Assembly: GCA_903877885.1 (NCBI GenBank)
Contig: CAIRFN010000001.1
Span: forward strand, 1 to 38,514
DNA length: 38,514 nt
From: an uncultured Candidatus Berkelbacteria bacterium
GTDB lineage: Bacteria > Patescibacteriota > UBA1384 > UBA12157
Reading direction: 5' to 3'
Shown here: in pieces, positions 27,655 through 37,025 of the stretch
Layout of the letters: the number at the start of each line of letters is the position of its first letter
Numbering within the stretch: the stretch's first letter is position 1
Notes under the pieces: generated by a model
Seen by the model: the letters and a program-made list of their open reading frames with translations, nothing else
Told to the model about the DNA's origin: nothing
Databases searched by the model: none
Made by a program: the position numbers and the translations under genes

Positions 27655-28692
27655 ATGAATCAAAAAACGGATCAGCAAAAAAATCTTTGGCTAATGGTTG
27701 GCATTGGCGCGGTGATTGTTATTGGAGTTGTTTTTGGAATTTTAGCTGCGACTCATGGTTTAACTAAGAAAAATGCTTTTCTATGGGGCGTAATGACGCG
27801 CGAAGCCTCACTTCAAGACTATACCTTAGATTATTGGAACAAAGAGCTGGGCTACGATAAGCAACTTGGAGTTAACTCAATTAAAATTGATTACGATGCT
27901 CATGCTGGCTACAAACGATCAGTGGAAATGGTCCAATCAGCCAAGAGCAAAAATTTGGAAGTTTTGTTCACTTTTGCTCCAGCCGATATTTTAAAAGTTC
28001 AAAAACCATACGATGAAGGTTATAGTTTAGGTAAAAAATTAGGAACTAAATTGGCTGGCCAAGTGGCTTATTACCAATTGATGAGTGAACCGGCTTCAAC
28101 CGCGCTTAAGGGTGGTCAATTTACTGGAACATTGCAATCCGATTATGATCAAGCTAAATATCAAATTGTTATGAACTGGTTAAAAGGAGCTTCCGATGGC
28201 GTCAGAGCTGGGGACCCAAAGGCAAAAATTGTGATAAACGATCAGTGGACTCATTTTGCGTTCTTTGACATGATTGCTCGCGATGGCGTCAAATTCGATT
28301 ATCTTGGTTGGAACTGGTTTTCAGATATGGGTTTCTTAGGCGATAAAACTTTAGACAATGGCACGAAAGTTTTTGATAAACTAAAATCCTATAACAAACC
28401 GATTATTTTAACCGAAGTTAACGAGCGTCCAGATTCCGTTAAAGGTATGGATGAAAATGCGCAATCAGATTTTATTCAAAAAATGGCCGATTTTGCTTGG
28501 GCAAATAAAGACGCAATCAAAGGTTTCTTTGTTTTAGAATTAACCGATCAACCGGCCACTCAAATTCATGCGCCAAAATCTGAATATTATGGTTTGATTA
28601 AATTCTCTCAAAATGCCGATGGTACCTATACTTTTGGTCAACCAAAGAAGGCTTTTGCTACCTATCAGAATATTATCAAAACGCATAAATAA
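27655..28692 (+). CDS. Membrane-anchored glycoside-hydrolase-like protein
   Basis: A 345-residue protein with one N-terminal hydrophobic helix (about 12-32, LWLMVGIGAVIVIGVVFGIL), then a domain that looks like a (beta/alpha)8 barrel of clan GH-A. YYQLMSEPAS resembles the acid/base strand (usually NEP) and KPIILTEVNERPD the nucleophile strand, with E in both. DYLGWNWFSD and the aromatic residues nearby would line a sugar cleft. It could trim or release the polysaccharide at the cell surface; such genes commonly sit in exopolysaccharide loci. The SEP in place of NEP makes the exact family uncertain. AGGAG lies 6 nt before the ATG. Confidence 0.72.
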   Translation: MNQKTDQQKNLWLMVGIGAVIVIGVVFGILAATHGLTKKNAFLWGVMTREASLQDYTLDYWNKELGYDKQLGVNSIKIDYDAHAGYKRSVEMVQSAKSKNLEVLFTFAPADILKVQKPYDEGYSLGKKLGTKLAGQVAYYQLMSEPASTALKGGQFTGTLQSDYDQAKYQIVMNWLKGASDGVRAGDPKAKIVINDQWTHFAFFDMIARDGVKFDYLGWNWFSDMGFLGDKTLDNGTKVFDKLKSYNKPIILTEVNERPDSVKGMDENAQSDFIQKMADFAWANKDAIKGFFVLELTDQPATQIHAPKSEYYGLIKFSQNADGTYTFGQPKKAFATYQNIIKTHK

Positions 28693-28698
28693 TAACTT

Positions 28699-29829
28699 AT
28701 GAAAATCGGAATTGATGCCAGATTATATCGGGCGAGTGCTGCCGGAATTGGCCGTTATAGTCAAAATTTAATCAAGAATCTGTTAATGATTGATATAGAA
28801 AATCAGTATGTATTGTTGATGACAAAAAAAGATAATGAAGAATTCAGAATTCAGAATTCAGAATTAAGGTCTAAAAACGTTAAAATTATTGAAACTAATA
28901 TTGAACATTATAGTTTGGATGAGCAAATAAAACTGCCAGCAATCTTAGAAGATCAAAAATGTGATTTATGGCATTTTTTAAATTTTAATGTGCCAGTGCG
29001 TTTTAAAGGTAAATATGTGGTGACGATTCATGATTTGACCTTATTTTTTTATGAAGGCCGGACTAAAAAAAGCTTAATCCATAAAATTGGCTACAAGTAT
29101 ATTTTCAAAAAATCCTGTCAAAATGCAGCCGAAATCATCGCGGTTTCCGAATCGACTAAAAATGACATTGTTGATGTTTTTAAAACTGATCCAAAAAAAA
29201 TCAAAGTGGTGTATGAAGCGGCTGATGATAAAACTTTTGGTGATGTTCCAGCTGACACTATCGACAACTTAAAATCTAAATATAATTTGAGCCATGAACC
29301 AATTATTCTCTATGTCGGTCAATGGCGGCCGCATAAGAATTTATTAGGTTTAATTGAGGCTTTTGATTTACTCCGCAAAGGGCAGAATGTCAAGTTGGTG
29401 ATTGTCGGAAAAATTGATTCAGCCTTCCCTGAAATTCAAGAAGCCATTGACAAATCACCCCATATGCGTGATATTATTAAAACAGGATTTGTTAACGAAC
29501 AAGAATTGGCCGCTTGGTACAAGTTAGCGACTGTTTTTGTTTTCCCTTCATATTATGAAGGTTTTGGTCTACCGGGATTGGAGGCGATGGCTGCTGGCTT
29601 GCCTGTGGTAGCCTCCGACCGAACCAGCTTACCGGAAATTTATCAAGACGGGGCGCTTTACTTTAACCCGTCTGATCCAGCGGATATCAAAAATAAAATT
29701 GCCGAAGTGATTAATAATCAGAAAGTCAAAGCTGATTTGATCGCGGCCGGCAAAATTATCAGTCAGCATTTTTCTTGGAACAAAGCCGCTCAAGAAACTC
29801 TAAAAATTTACGAAGAAATATTAAAATAA
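28699..29829 (+). CDS. GT4-family glycosyltransferase, fourth
   Basis: A 376-residue GT-B enzyme starting MKIGIDARLYRASAAGIGRY. It has YVGQWRPHKNLLGLIEAFDL and the signature YYEGFGLPGLEAMAAGLPVV with both glutamates. It is more like the 22128 enzyme than the 23917 one. It starts 6 nt after the hydrolase-like gene. Codons 47-56 are built from four tandem copies of a 7-bp unit, AGAATTC, so loss or gain of one unit would shift the frame. It ends the polysaccharide set; the pyrophosphatase gene follows after 27 nt with its own strong ribosome site. Confidence 0.9.
   Translation: MKIGIDARLYRASAAGIGRYSQNLIKNLLMIDIENQYVLLMTKKDNEEFRIQNSELRSKNVKIIETNIEHYSLDEQIKLPAILEDQKCDLWHFLNFNVPVRFKGKYVVTIHDLTLFFYEGRTKKSLIHKIGYKYIFKKSCQNAAEIIAVSESTKNDIVDVFKTDPKKIKVVYEAADDKTFGDVPADTIDNLKSKYNLSHEPIILYVGQWRPHKNLLGLIEAFDLLRKGQNVKLVIVGKIDSAFPEIQEAIDKSPHMRDIIKTGFVNEQELAAWYKLATVFVFPSYYEGFGLPGLEAMAAGLPVVASDRTSLPEIYQDGALYFNPSDPADIKNKIAEVINNQKVKADLIAAGKIISQHFSWNKAAQETLKIYEEILK
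28839..28866. repeat. 7-bp tandem repeat (AGAATTC x4) inside a glycosyltransferase gene
   Basis: Three exact copies and one with a final mismatch. The unit is not a multiple of three, so slippage would switch the gene off. The translated peptide (EFRIQNSELR) is a repeat-derived segment, not a family feature. Confidence 0.85.
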
Positions 29830-29856
29830 AAATTACAAATTAGTCATGGAGGTCTT

Positions 29857-31857
29857 ATGTCCATCACCAATCTAACCTACATCTTGGCTTTCGGCGCCGG
29901 CGTTTTAGCCGTTGCTTATGGCTTATTCTTAATCTGGCGAATTATGAAAAGTTCTGCCGGAAATCCAAAAATGCAACAAATCGCTGCCGCCATTCAAGAA
30001 GGTGCGGCTGCTTATTTGTCGCGTCAATATAAAACCGTGGCTGTGATTGCTGTTCTACTGGCCGTTGTTTTGTATTTTCTCTTGGGTTGGCAAACAGTTT
30101 TGGGCTTTTTAATCGGCGCAATTTTGTCAGCGGCGGCCGGATTTATTGGTATGAACGTTTCGGTTCGGGCCAATGTCCGCACTGCCGAAGTGGCGCGTAA
30201 AGGTTTAGCTCCAGCTCTCTCAATGGCCTTTAACGGCGGCGCCGTGACCGGTCTTTTGGTGGTTGGTTTGGGCTTACTTGGCGTGACTGGTCTTTATTAT
30301 TTGACTCATAATATTCAAGCCTTGGTTGGTTTGGGTTTTGGTGGGTCACTGATCTCTATTTTTGCTCGATTAGGTGGTGGAATTTATACAAAAGCGGCTG
30401 ATGTGGGCGCTGACTTGGTTGGTAAAGTTGAAGCTGGTATTCCTGAAGATGATCCAAGAAATCCAGCTGTGATTGCTGACAATGTCGGTGATAACGTTGG
30501 TGATTGTGCCGGTATGGCTGCGGATTTATTTGAAACCTATGCTGTGACTGCGGTGGCCGCGATGCTTTTGGGCTCAATTATTTATCCACATAATGAATTA
30601 ATTATCTTATTGCCATTGGCTTTAGGTGGAATTTCCGTTTTAGCTTCGATTTTGGGTACATTTTTTGTTAAACTGACTGGCGACAAAATTATGCATGCAT
30701 TGTATAAAGGTTTGATTGCCGCGGCTGTTATTTCAGCTATCGGTTTTTACATTATTATTAACTGGATGTTTGCCGGTTCAACCGGTATTAACACTGTCAG
30801 CATTTTCTGCGCCAGTTTGGTTGGTATTGTTTTGACGATGGGTATGGTGGTGGTAACTGAATATTACACTTCAACCCGTTACAATCCGGTTCGTTCGATT
30901 GCTCAAGCTTCGGTTACAGGACATGGCACCAACGTAATTCAAGGTTTGGCTGTTTCCATGAAAGCCACCGCTTGGCCAATCGTTTTAATTTCTGCCGCAA
31001 CTTTATTTTCTTATCATTTTGCCGGTTTATTCGGTATTGCGGTAGCGGCTTTTTCTATGCTTAGTATGACTGGAATTATTGTGGCCATCGATTCCTATGG
31101 TCCAATTACTGATAATGCTGGTGGCATTGCTGAAATGGCTGAATTACCAGAATCAGTTCGAAATATCACCGATCCACTTGATGCGGTCGGCAACACTACT
31201 AAAGCAGTAACTAAAGGTTATGCCATTGCTTCAGCCGGGTTGGCTGCCATGGTTTTGTTTGCGGCCTACGTTCAAGAATACACGGTTGCTCACGGCGCCA
31301 TCAGTTTTGATTTATCTAATCCAAAAGTTTTAGTCGGTTTGTTTATTGGTGGTTTATTACCATATCTCTTTGGTGCTATGTGTATGGAAGCAGTGGGTAA
31401 AACTGCCGGCGCGGTGGTGACTGAAGTGCGTCGCCAATTCCGCGAGATTAAAGGAATTATGGAAGGTAAAGCCAAACCAGATTATTCCAAAACTGTGGAT
31501 ATTGTGACTCAAGCGGCGATCAAGCAAATGGTTATTCCGGCATTGTTGCCAATCGTGGCCGTGATTGCTGTTGGTTTTGGTTTGGGCGCTGTTGCGCTTG
31601 GTGGTTTACTAGTTGGTTCAATTGTGACCGGTTTGTTTGTGGCGATTTCCATGACCTCCGGGGGCGGAGCATGGGATAATGCTAAAAAGTATATTGAAGA
31701 AGGTAATCATGGTGGTAAAGGTTCTCCAGCTCATGCCGCGGCCGTTACTGGCGACACTGTCGGCGATCCATATAAAGATACTGCCGGTCCAGCTATTAAC
31801 CCAATGATTAAGATTCTTAACATCGTGGCCTTGTTGATCGTAAAATTCCTGAAATAA
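29857..31857 (+). CDS. hppA: Membrane-bound pyrophosphatase, K+-independent type
   Basis: A 666-residue protein with about 16 membrane helices that couples pyrophosphate hydrolysis to ion transport. The diphosphate site is clear: [16 protein letters not shown] (K179 and following), then [20 protein letters not shown], and near the end [20 protein letters not shown]. In [13 protein letters not shown] the residues K449 and T452 are those of the K+-independent subfamily (K+-dependent ones have Ala and Gly/Ala), so it is most likely a proton pump. GGAGG lies 5 nt before the ATG. In an energy-limited cell it would save energy from pyrophosphate made in biosynthesis, including that made by nucleotide-sugar formation. 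Confidence 0.95.
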   Translation: MSITNLTYILAFGAGVLAVAYGLFLIWRIMKSSAGNPKMQQIAAAIQEGAAAYLSRQYKTVAVIAVLLAVVLYFLLGWQTVLGFLIGAILSAAAGFIGMNVSVRANVRTAEVARKGLAPALSMAFNGGAVTGLLVVGLGLLGVTGLYYLTHNIQALVGLGFGGSLISIFARLGGGIYTKAADVGADLVGKVEAGIPEDDPRNPAVIADNVGDNVGDCAGMAADLFETYAVTAVAAMLLGSIIYPHNELIILLPLALGGISVLASILGTFFVKLTGDKIMHALYKGLIAAAVISAIGFYIIINWMFAGSTGINTVSIFCASLVGIVLTMGMVVVTEYYTSTRYNPVRSIAQASVTGHGTNVIQGLAVSMKATAWPIVLISAATLFSYHFAGLFGIAVAAFSMLSMTGIIVAIDSYGPITDNAGGIAEMAELPESVRNITDPLDAVGNTTKAVTKGYAIASAGLAAMVLFAAYVQEYTVAHGAISFDLSNPKVLVGLFIGGLLPYLFGAMCMEAVGKTAGAVVTEVRRQFREIKGIMEGKAKPDYSKTVDIVTQAAIKQMVIPALLPIVAVIAVGFGLGAVALGGLLVGSIVTGLFVAISMTSGGGAWDNAKKYIEEGNHGGKGSPAHAAAVTGDTVGDPYKDTAGPAINPMIKILNIVALLIVKFLK

Positions 31858-31858
31858 A

Positions 31859-32074
31859 GTGACTATTCATCTTCCCTGTAAACTAATTTCCAAAAAGGGG
31901 AAAAAGACTGAAATCGAGATTGAAGGTCAGAAAATTGAGATATCTTCGGAGTATCTACCGAAAAATATTGAAGGCGACACTTTACAGATTTGTTTTTTGT
32001 TAGATGACGAAGCTAAGAACAAAGAAACAAATATTGCTAAACAAATTTTGGAAGAAATTTTAAACGGCAAATAG
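31859..32074 (+). CDS. Small acidic protein, DUF3006-like
   Basis: A 71-residue protein read from GTG one base after the pyrophosphatase stop. It has a beta-rich first half, HLPCKLISKKGKKTEIEIEG, with SSEYLPKNIEGDTLQICFLL, and a charged helix (NKETNIAKQILEEILNGK). The order strand, LP, EGD, then a helix resembles DUF3006-type proteins; this is a low-confidence match. The next gene starts 10 nt later, so it is likely cotranscribed between the pyrophosphatase and VanW-like genes. Confidence 0.62.
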   Translation: MTIHLPCKLISKKGKKTEIEIEGQKIEISSEYLPKNIEGDTLQICFLLDDEAKNKETNIAKQILEEILNGK

Positions 32075-32084
32075 AAGAGGGAAA

Positions 32085-33884
32085 TTGGCAAAAAAGCATA
32101 AAAATAGCCGAACTCTAATAAGCCCGATTATTGTAAAATCTGGGCTTGTTTTTGGTGGAATAATTGTTTTAATTTTTTTGTTTTGCCTAATTTTTAATTT
32201 AGCTTATGCTCACGTCATTTTCCCGAATACTTATATTGGAAATGTTAATTTAAGCAATAAATCCTATGACGAGGCGCGCGCTACTTTAACCAAACAAATT
32301 GATTCAGCGAACCAGAAAAGTTTAAATCTAAAATTTAATGATCAGACAAAAACGATCTCGCCGAAAGATATTGATTTAAAATATGATTTACAAAAAAACT
32401 TGGATTTAGCTTGGTCAGTTGGTCGGCAAGGAAATTTTGCCTGGATAGTAAAAGAACAAATTTATTCACTGGTTAGTTCAAATAAAAAAATGGCCGTTTA
32501 TGATATCAATAATGATAAATTAAATAAACAGATTGCCGAATTGGCCGCTAAAGTTGATCAACCGGAGCAAGATGCCATAATTATGATCAAAGATTTGGTA
32601 CCATCAGTGACTGATGAGAAAACCGGTTTCCGGGTTAATCAAGATCAGGCTAAAACATTAGCTCAAAATCTGATTAGTAATTTTTTAGAAAATGCTAATA
32701 TTGAGTTAAAGACCCAAGAAACTTTGCCAAAAGTGGTGAAGACAAAAACCGATGCGGCTTTGAAACAAACTCAGACAATTATGGCTCATTCGGTTAAAAT
32801 TAAAGCCAAAGAAAAAGATTTAACGCTTGATCCAAAAGATGAAGTTGGTTTATTGGAATTTAAGCCGGAACAAGAACTTTTAAGTCGCCAGTGGGTTTTG
32901 ACTGTGACTTTAAAGAAAGATGCGACAAACAAACTAATTGATAATATTGCCACGTCAGTTGATCAGCCAGCTAAAGACGCAAAATTTGCAGTCGAAAATG
33001 GCCGCGTAACGACTTTTCAAATGGAACAACCGGGTTACGAATTAGAGAAAATCGACGCTTTAAATAAGATTACTGATGCGGTTTTAAATCAAAAAGATCA
33101 AATTGAATTATCGGTTAAAACCACCGAGCCAAAAGTTACCAGTGAATCGATCAAAACTAACGGTATTAAAGAGCTGGTGGCCGAAGGGGTGACTTCTTGG
33201 AAAGGCAGTCCAAAAAATCGGATTCATAATTTAACTTTGGGCGCCAATAATATTTCTGGGACGATTGTTCAACCAGGCGATGAGTTCTCCACTGTTAAAG
33301 CGCTCGGTCCAATCGATGAAGATCATGGTTTTCTAAAAGAATTAGTGATTAAAAATGGTAACCAGGTGGTGCCGGATGTCGGCGGTGGTTTGTGTCAGGT
33401 TTCCACGACTTTGTTTCGGGCGGCGATGAACGCAGGACTAAAAATTACTGCGCGAACTAATCATTCTTTCCGAGTTAGTTACTATGAACCGCCGGTTGGG
33501 ATGGATGCGACAATTTACGATCCGAAACCGGATTTTAAGTTTATCAATAATATGAGTACGCCGATTTTGATTTGGGCTACCCCAACCGACACCGGTTTAT
33601 CTTTTCAAATCTATGGGACTAAAGACGGTCGAAAATCAGATATTTCCGATCCGGTTTTAACTGATTATGTTAGCCCGCCAGACCCAATTTACACTGAAAC
33701 CGATACGATGGCTACCGGTGATATTCGCCAGGTTGAGCGCGCCACCCGTGGCGTGACCGCCAGTTTTCATTATAAAGTTACAGCCAAAAATGGCGATATT
33801 TTGCAAGATCTGGATTTTGTCAGTAAATATATTCCGATTGCCAACACATTCTTGATGGGTCCAGGAACTCAAATTCCACAATAA
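32085..33884 (+). CDS. VanW-family envelope protein with peptidoglycan-binding-like repeats
   Basis: A 599-residue protein anchored by one N-terminal helix (about 17-42, VKSGLVFGGIIVLIFLFCLI). The outside part has two or more repeats of the type found before VanW domains (YDEARATLTKQIDSANQKSL, and a related piece near residue 260-330). A VanW domain follows (about 390-520): PGDEFSTVKALGPIDEDHGF, then VPDVGGGLCQVSTTLFRAAM with the conserved Gly-Gly-Gly-x-Cys. The function of VanW is not settled; it is linked to peptidoglycan and vancomycin loci. The start is TTG at 32085 with AGAGG upstream. It probably acts on or binds the cell wall. Confidence 0.88.
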   Translation: MAKKHKNSRTLISPIIVKSGLVFGGIIVLIFLFCLIFNLAYAHVIFPNTYIGNVNLSNKSYDEARATLTKQIDSANQKSLNLKFNDQTKTISPKDIDLKYDLQKNLDLAWSVGRQGNFAWIVKEQIYSLVSSNKKMAVYDINNDKLNKQIAELAAKVDQPEQDAIIMIKDLVPSVTDEKTGFRVNQDQAKTLAQNLISNFLENANIELKTQETLPKVVKTKTDAALKQTQTIMAHSVKIKAKEKDLTLDPKDEVGLLEFKPEQELLSRQWVLTVTLKKDATNKLIDNIATSVDQPAKDAKFAVENGRVTTFQMEQPGYELEKIDALNKITDAVLNQKDQIELSVKTTEPKVTSESIKTNGIKELVAEGVTSWKGSPKNRIHNLTLGANNISGTIVQPGDEFSTVKALGPIDEDHGFLKELVIKNGNQVVPDVGGGLCQVSTTLFRAAMNAGLKITARTNHSFRVSYYEPPVGMDATIYDPKPDFKFINNMSTPILIWATPTDTGLSFQIYGTKDGRKSDISDPVLTDYVSPPDPIYTETDTMATGDIRQVERATRGVTASFHYKVTAKNGDILQDLDFVSKYIPIANTFLMGPGTQIPQ

Positions 33885-33907
33885 ATTTTTTCAATTTTTT
33901 TAGTACT

Positions 33908-33932
33908 AAAAAACCGCGTAAATTACGCGGTT
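33908..33932 (-). terminator. Terminator of the unknown membrane protein gene
   Basis: On the minus strand a 10-bp palindromic stem (33912-33932, AACCGCGTAA/TTACGCGGTT) is followed by TTTTTT. On the plus strand it is preceded by A's and not followed by T's, so it mainly serves the minus gene ending at 33984, though it may block VanW-gene read-through too. Confidence 0.8.
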
Positions 33933-33935
33933 GAT

Positions 33936-33974
33936 GGTTAGAACTAACCTGTCAGAGCCCACCTACGCGGTGGG
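33936..33974 (-). other. Two extra hairpins before the terminator
   Basis: GGTTAG-AA-CTAACC (33936-33949) and CCCACC/GGTGGG (33958-33963 with 33969-33974) lie in tandem between the stop at 33984 and the terminator. A TATAAT (33975-33980, minus strand) precedes them but has no good -35. Possibly a stable 3' end. Confidence 0.5.
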
Positions 33975-33983
33975 ATTATATGG

Positions 33984-35009
33984 TTAGTCGTATTTTATTT
34001 TGATACGGGGACAGGCGCCTTTTTTTAGCGCCGCAATCATACGAAATGGCCAGGCGATGCCGTTGCCGGCGGCTTTTAAGGTAACAACCGTATAGTCTCT
34101 GGTTTTATCGATCCAGAGAGGCACGACGCGAACTTGACCACCAGCTAATTCCGGACCGTTTTTCGGTTTATCTTGTGCTTGAATATAATTAGTAATCGTG
34201 CCAAGCAGAATAAAACTAAATAAGAAAGTAACTAGTGTTGTTATAATTACCAATAAACTAGGTTGAGTATTATGTTGAGGTATTTGTTCCAATAATAAGT
34301 ATGGCAACGAAATAAAACTAACCCAGAATATCGGAATAATCTTAAAGTTTTTAATACCAAAAACTTTAATACGGTCCCAGTTAAAGACATAGTCAGAAAA
34401 GCATTCGCCTATAAAACCAAATGGACTTCGGCCGGTAAAGAAGAAAACCGCTAAAGCAGCGATTAAAACGCAGACGAATTTGATTGGAACACAGATTAGA
34501 TACCAAATCAGATTTAAGAAAATATTTCCACTAGTTGACCAGCTTAAATTGCAGATATTGCTTTGACTGGTGATATTGACATCCAGCTTATTCAGAATCA
34601 ATTTGATAATGGGATTTTCACGGTCAATCTCTAAAACACCATTTTCACTTTGACAACCAGTTAGAATCAGGGTACCGCTGAACATAGCTAGAATCCAAAA
34701 AAATGCGCCAATCAAAAAGAATATCCAGAACGTAGCATTTAGAACTACAAGTCCGTTTGGATCGGCGATTGGAAAAATGATGGCTATATGGCCGTGGCAA
34801 AATCCAGCAACAGTTTCCCACCAATTGATGGCCGAATAGCCGAATAAAATCGGTCCAGCCAAATAGGCGCCGTAACGAATCGGGTGAGTCAGGCGGATTT
34901 TACTGACCGCGGCTAAAAAGATGGCCGCAAAGGTTTGTAAAGCCATGGCCCAGAAAATTGGGCAATCGATCACCAAGTGATCCAACCAAACCAAAAAGTT
35001 TTCTTTCAC
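33984..35009 (-). CDS. Unknown multi-span membrane protein
   Basis: I start at GTG 35009 because AAAGGAG lies 7 nt upstream; an in-frame ATG at 35048 has no ribosome site. The 341-residue product has at least six hydrophobic segments (such as FWAMALQTFAAIFLAAV, TFWIFFLIGAFFWILAMFSG, FVCVLIAALAVFFFTG, SLLVIITTLVTFLFSFILLG) and a soluble end with VRVVPLWIDKTRDYTVVTLK. A short loop with a cysteine (GCQSENGVLEIDRENP) sits between two segments. No family is recognised. It is a single-gene unit with a full-consensus promoter and a strong terminator, so it is probably well expressed. Function cannot be inferred. Confidence 0.75.
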   Translation of the reverse strand: MKENFLVWLDHLVIDCPIFWAMALQTFAAIFLAAVSKIRLTHPIRYGAYLAGPILFGYSAINWWETVAGFCHGHIAIIFPIADPNGLVVLNATFWIFFLIGAFFWILAMFSGTLILTGCQSENGVLEIDRENPIIKLILNKLDVNITSQSNICNLSWSTSGNIFLNLIWYLICVPIKFVCVLIAALAVFFFTGRSPFGFIGECFSDYVFNWDRIKVFGIKNFKIIPIFWVSFISLPYLLLEQIPQHNTQPSLLVIITTLVTFLFSFILLGTITNYIQAQDKPKNGPELAGGQVRVVPLWIDKTRDYTVVTLKAAGNGIAWPFRMIAALKKGACPRIKIKYD

Positions 35010-35066
35010 GGTACTTCTCCTTTGATTGTAAAGTTTCGAGTTTGACATTAGTCAACTCATGTATGG

Positions 35067-35095
35067 ATTATATGGCAAAATAGCCCTTTTGTCAA
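35067..35095 (-). promoter_or_regulatory. Full-consensus promoter of the unknown membrane protein
   Basis: Minus-strand TTGACA (35090-35095), 17-bp spacer, TATAAT (35067-35072): a perfect match to the housekeeping consensus. Start near 35060, giving a leader of about 50 nt. Confidence 0.85.
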
Positions 35096-35111
35096 GGGAA
35101 AAATAGAAAGT

Positions 35112-35202
35112 TGTCATTCCGGTCGGGTGAGCCACCCAGAACCGGAATCCAGAAATATAGTCCTAGATTCCAGATCCTGACGCCGTCCGGTCTGGAATGA
35201 CA
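35112..35202. repeat. Palindromic dispersed repeat, copy 1
   Basis: Ends TGTCATTCC and GGAATGACA are inverted to each other, with further inner inverted pieces. Its reverse complement matches copy 2 (36913-37007), sharing TGTCATTCCAGACCGG and AGGATCTGGAATCTAG exactly. It looks like a non-autonomous MITE-like or REP-like element between pyrG and the membrane protein gene. Confidence 0.8.
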
Positions 35203-35206
35203 TTGG

Positions 35207-36829
35207 TTATTTTAGAGAAGACTTAACAAATTCTAAAAACAACGGATGAGGAGAAAGCGGCCGAGATTTAAATTCCGGGTGAAATTGGACACCGACAAAG
35301 AACGGGTGATTTTTAATTTCGACAATTTCCACTAATTTACCGCTTGGGCTAGTCCCAGCAATCACCAAACCTTTTTCTTCTAAAATTTGGCGATAGTCAT
35401 TATTAAATTCATAGCGATGACGATGACGCTCGGAAATAAGTGAATCATGGTAGGCTTTGAAAGAAATAGTATCCGGGGTAAGTTTACAATCATAGGCGCC
35501 CAAGCGCATCGTTCCGCCATAATTATCACCTTCAAGCAATTTTTCTTGTTCCGGCATAATATGAATGACTGGATATGGCGTTTTTTTATTAATTTCCGTT
35601 GTATTAGCATCTTTTAAGCCAGCGATGTTTCGCGCAAACTCAATCGTTGCTAGTTGCATGCCATAGCAAAGGCCGAGGAACGGAATTTTGTTCTCGCGCG
35701 CAAACTTGATCGCCAAAATCTTGCCTTCAATGCCGCGGCCGCCAAAGCCTCCAGGGACGACAATGCCATCGATATTTTTTAAAATTTCGGCAATATTTTC
35801 CGGATCTTTTTCAATTTCTTCAGCATCAATCCAATCAATGGCAATTTTAGTATTGTTGTAAACTCCGGCGATTTTTAAAGATTCGGTCACTGAAAAATAA
35901 GTATCTTTCAGTCCCAAATATTTAGCCACTAATCCGATATGAATTTCCTGATCTGATTTATCAATTTTTTCTAAACGTTTAACAAATTTAAGCCAGTTGT
36001 GACCATCTTTTTCCGGCATTTTTAGTTTTAATTTTTTGGCAATAATTTTTTCAATATTCCAATTTTGCAAAATGGCCGGAACTTTGTAAATCGAATCAAC
36101 GGTTTCTAGCGGAATAACCGCTTCGCGCTCGACACCAGTGAACAAAGCAATTTTATCTAAATGGCTACCGGCGACTGGATAATCCGAACGGGCAATCACC
36201 ACATCTGGCTGAATACCCATTTTTTGTAAGTCATGAACACTATTTTGCAATGGTTTGGTTTTAATTTCTTCAGACGCGCCTAAATAAGGCAAAAAACCAA
36301 CGTGGACATACAAAGTATTTTCTAGGCCGACATCGTGGCGCATTTGGCGAATTGCCTCAACAAAATGAACGCCTTCATAATCGCCGATTGTGCCGCCAAT
36401 TTCAATGATGGAAACTTCAGCTTTATTTTTTTCGGCCGCCTCTAAAATTCGCCGTTTAACTGCATCGGTAATATGTGGAATCATTTGAATAGTTTTGCCC
36501 AGGAATTTTCCGGCGCGTTCGTTTTCCAAAATTTCCTGGTAAAGTTGGCCGGTCATAACCGAAGAAGACCGATTTAAATTCGTATCAATGTAGCGTTCGT
36601 AATGGCCCAAATCTAAATCTGTTTCCGCACCGTCGTCGAGGACAAAAACTTCGCCGTGCTCGTTCGGATTCAAAGTGCCGGCATCGACGTTTAAATACTG
36701 ATCAAACTTTTGCATCCAGACACGAAAACCGCGGCTGCGAAGGAGGTTGCCAATGCTAGCGGCAGTGACGCCTTTACCTAAACCTGATAGAACGCCACCA
36801 GTGACAAAAATAAATTTGGTCTTTGACAT
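35207..36829 (-). CDS. pyrG: CTP synthase
   Basis: A 540-residue enzyme of normal length, converting UTP, ATP and glutamine to CTP. The synthase half starts KFIFVTGGVLSGLGKGVTAA (P-loop-like) and includes FDQYLNVDAGTLNPNEHGEV and IIEIGGTIGDYEG. The glutaminase half has PFLGLCYGMQLATIEFARN with the nucleophile Cys and the VQFHPEFKSRP His/Glu pair. The oxyanion-loop GGFGGRG is present. All catalytic residues are in place. Its start codon is about 84 nt from the repeat copy 2, and its stop lies 4 nt from copy 1, so the gene is bracketed by repeats. No close operon partner. Confidence 0.97.
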   Translation of the reverse strand: MSKTKFIFVTGGVLSGLGKGVTAASIGNLLRSRGFRVWMQKFDQYLNVDAGTLNPNEHGEVFVLDDGAETDLDLGHYERYIDTNLNRSSSVMTGQLYQEILENERAGKFLGKTIQMIPHITDAVKRRILEAAEKNKAEVSIIEIGGTIGDYEGVHFVEAIRQMRHDVGLENTLYVHVGFLPYLGASEEIKTKPLQNSVHDLQKMGIQPDVVIARSDYPVAGSHLDKIALFTGVEREAVIPLETVDSIYKVPAILQNWNIEKIIAKKLKLKMPEKDGHNWLKFVKRLEKIDKSDQEIHIGLVAKYLGLKDTYFSVTESLKIAGVYNNTKIAIDWIDAEEIEKDPENIAEILKNIDGIVVPGGFGGRGIEGKILAIKFARENKIPFLGLCYGMQLATIEFARNIAGLKDANTTEINKKTPYPVIHIMPEQEKLLEGDNYGGTMRLGAYDCKLTPDTISFKAYHDSLISERHRHRYEFNNDYRQILEEKGLVIAGTSPSGKLVEIVEIKNHPFFVGVQFHPEFKSRPLSPHPLFLEFVKSSLK

Positions 36830-36912
36830 ACATTCAACTTAACCGCGGCGCCAAAATTTGTCAAATCGACTGGGAAAGAATAAAATAAAAATAATTTTGA
36901 AATTCAAATTTT

Positions 36913-37007
36913 TGTCATTCCAGACCGGTTGTCAAACAGGATCTGGAATCTAGATTAATTATTCCTGGATTCTTGATGTCGGATTACCATCCGGCTCGAG
37001 AATGACA
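36913..37007. repeat. Palindromic dispersed repeat, copy 2 (inverted)
   Basis: Partner of copy 1 in opposite orientation, on the other side of pyrG, between it and the phosphohexomutase gene. It carries the same TGTCATTC / GAATGACA ends with more divergence in the right half. Confidence 0.8.
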
Positions 37008-37025
37008 ATTTAAAAAAGGAGTCTT

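Noticed and set aside
35010-35048. ATG start for the unknown membrane protein
   Set aside because: No ribosome site, while GTG 35009 has AAAGGAG 7 nt upstream.
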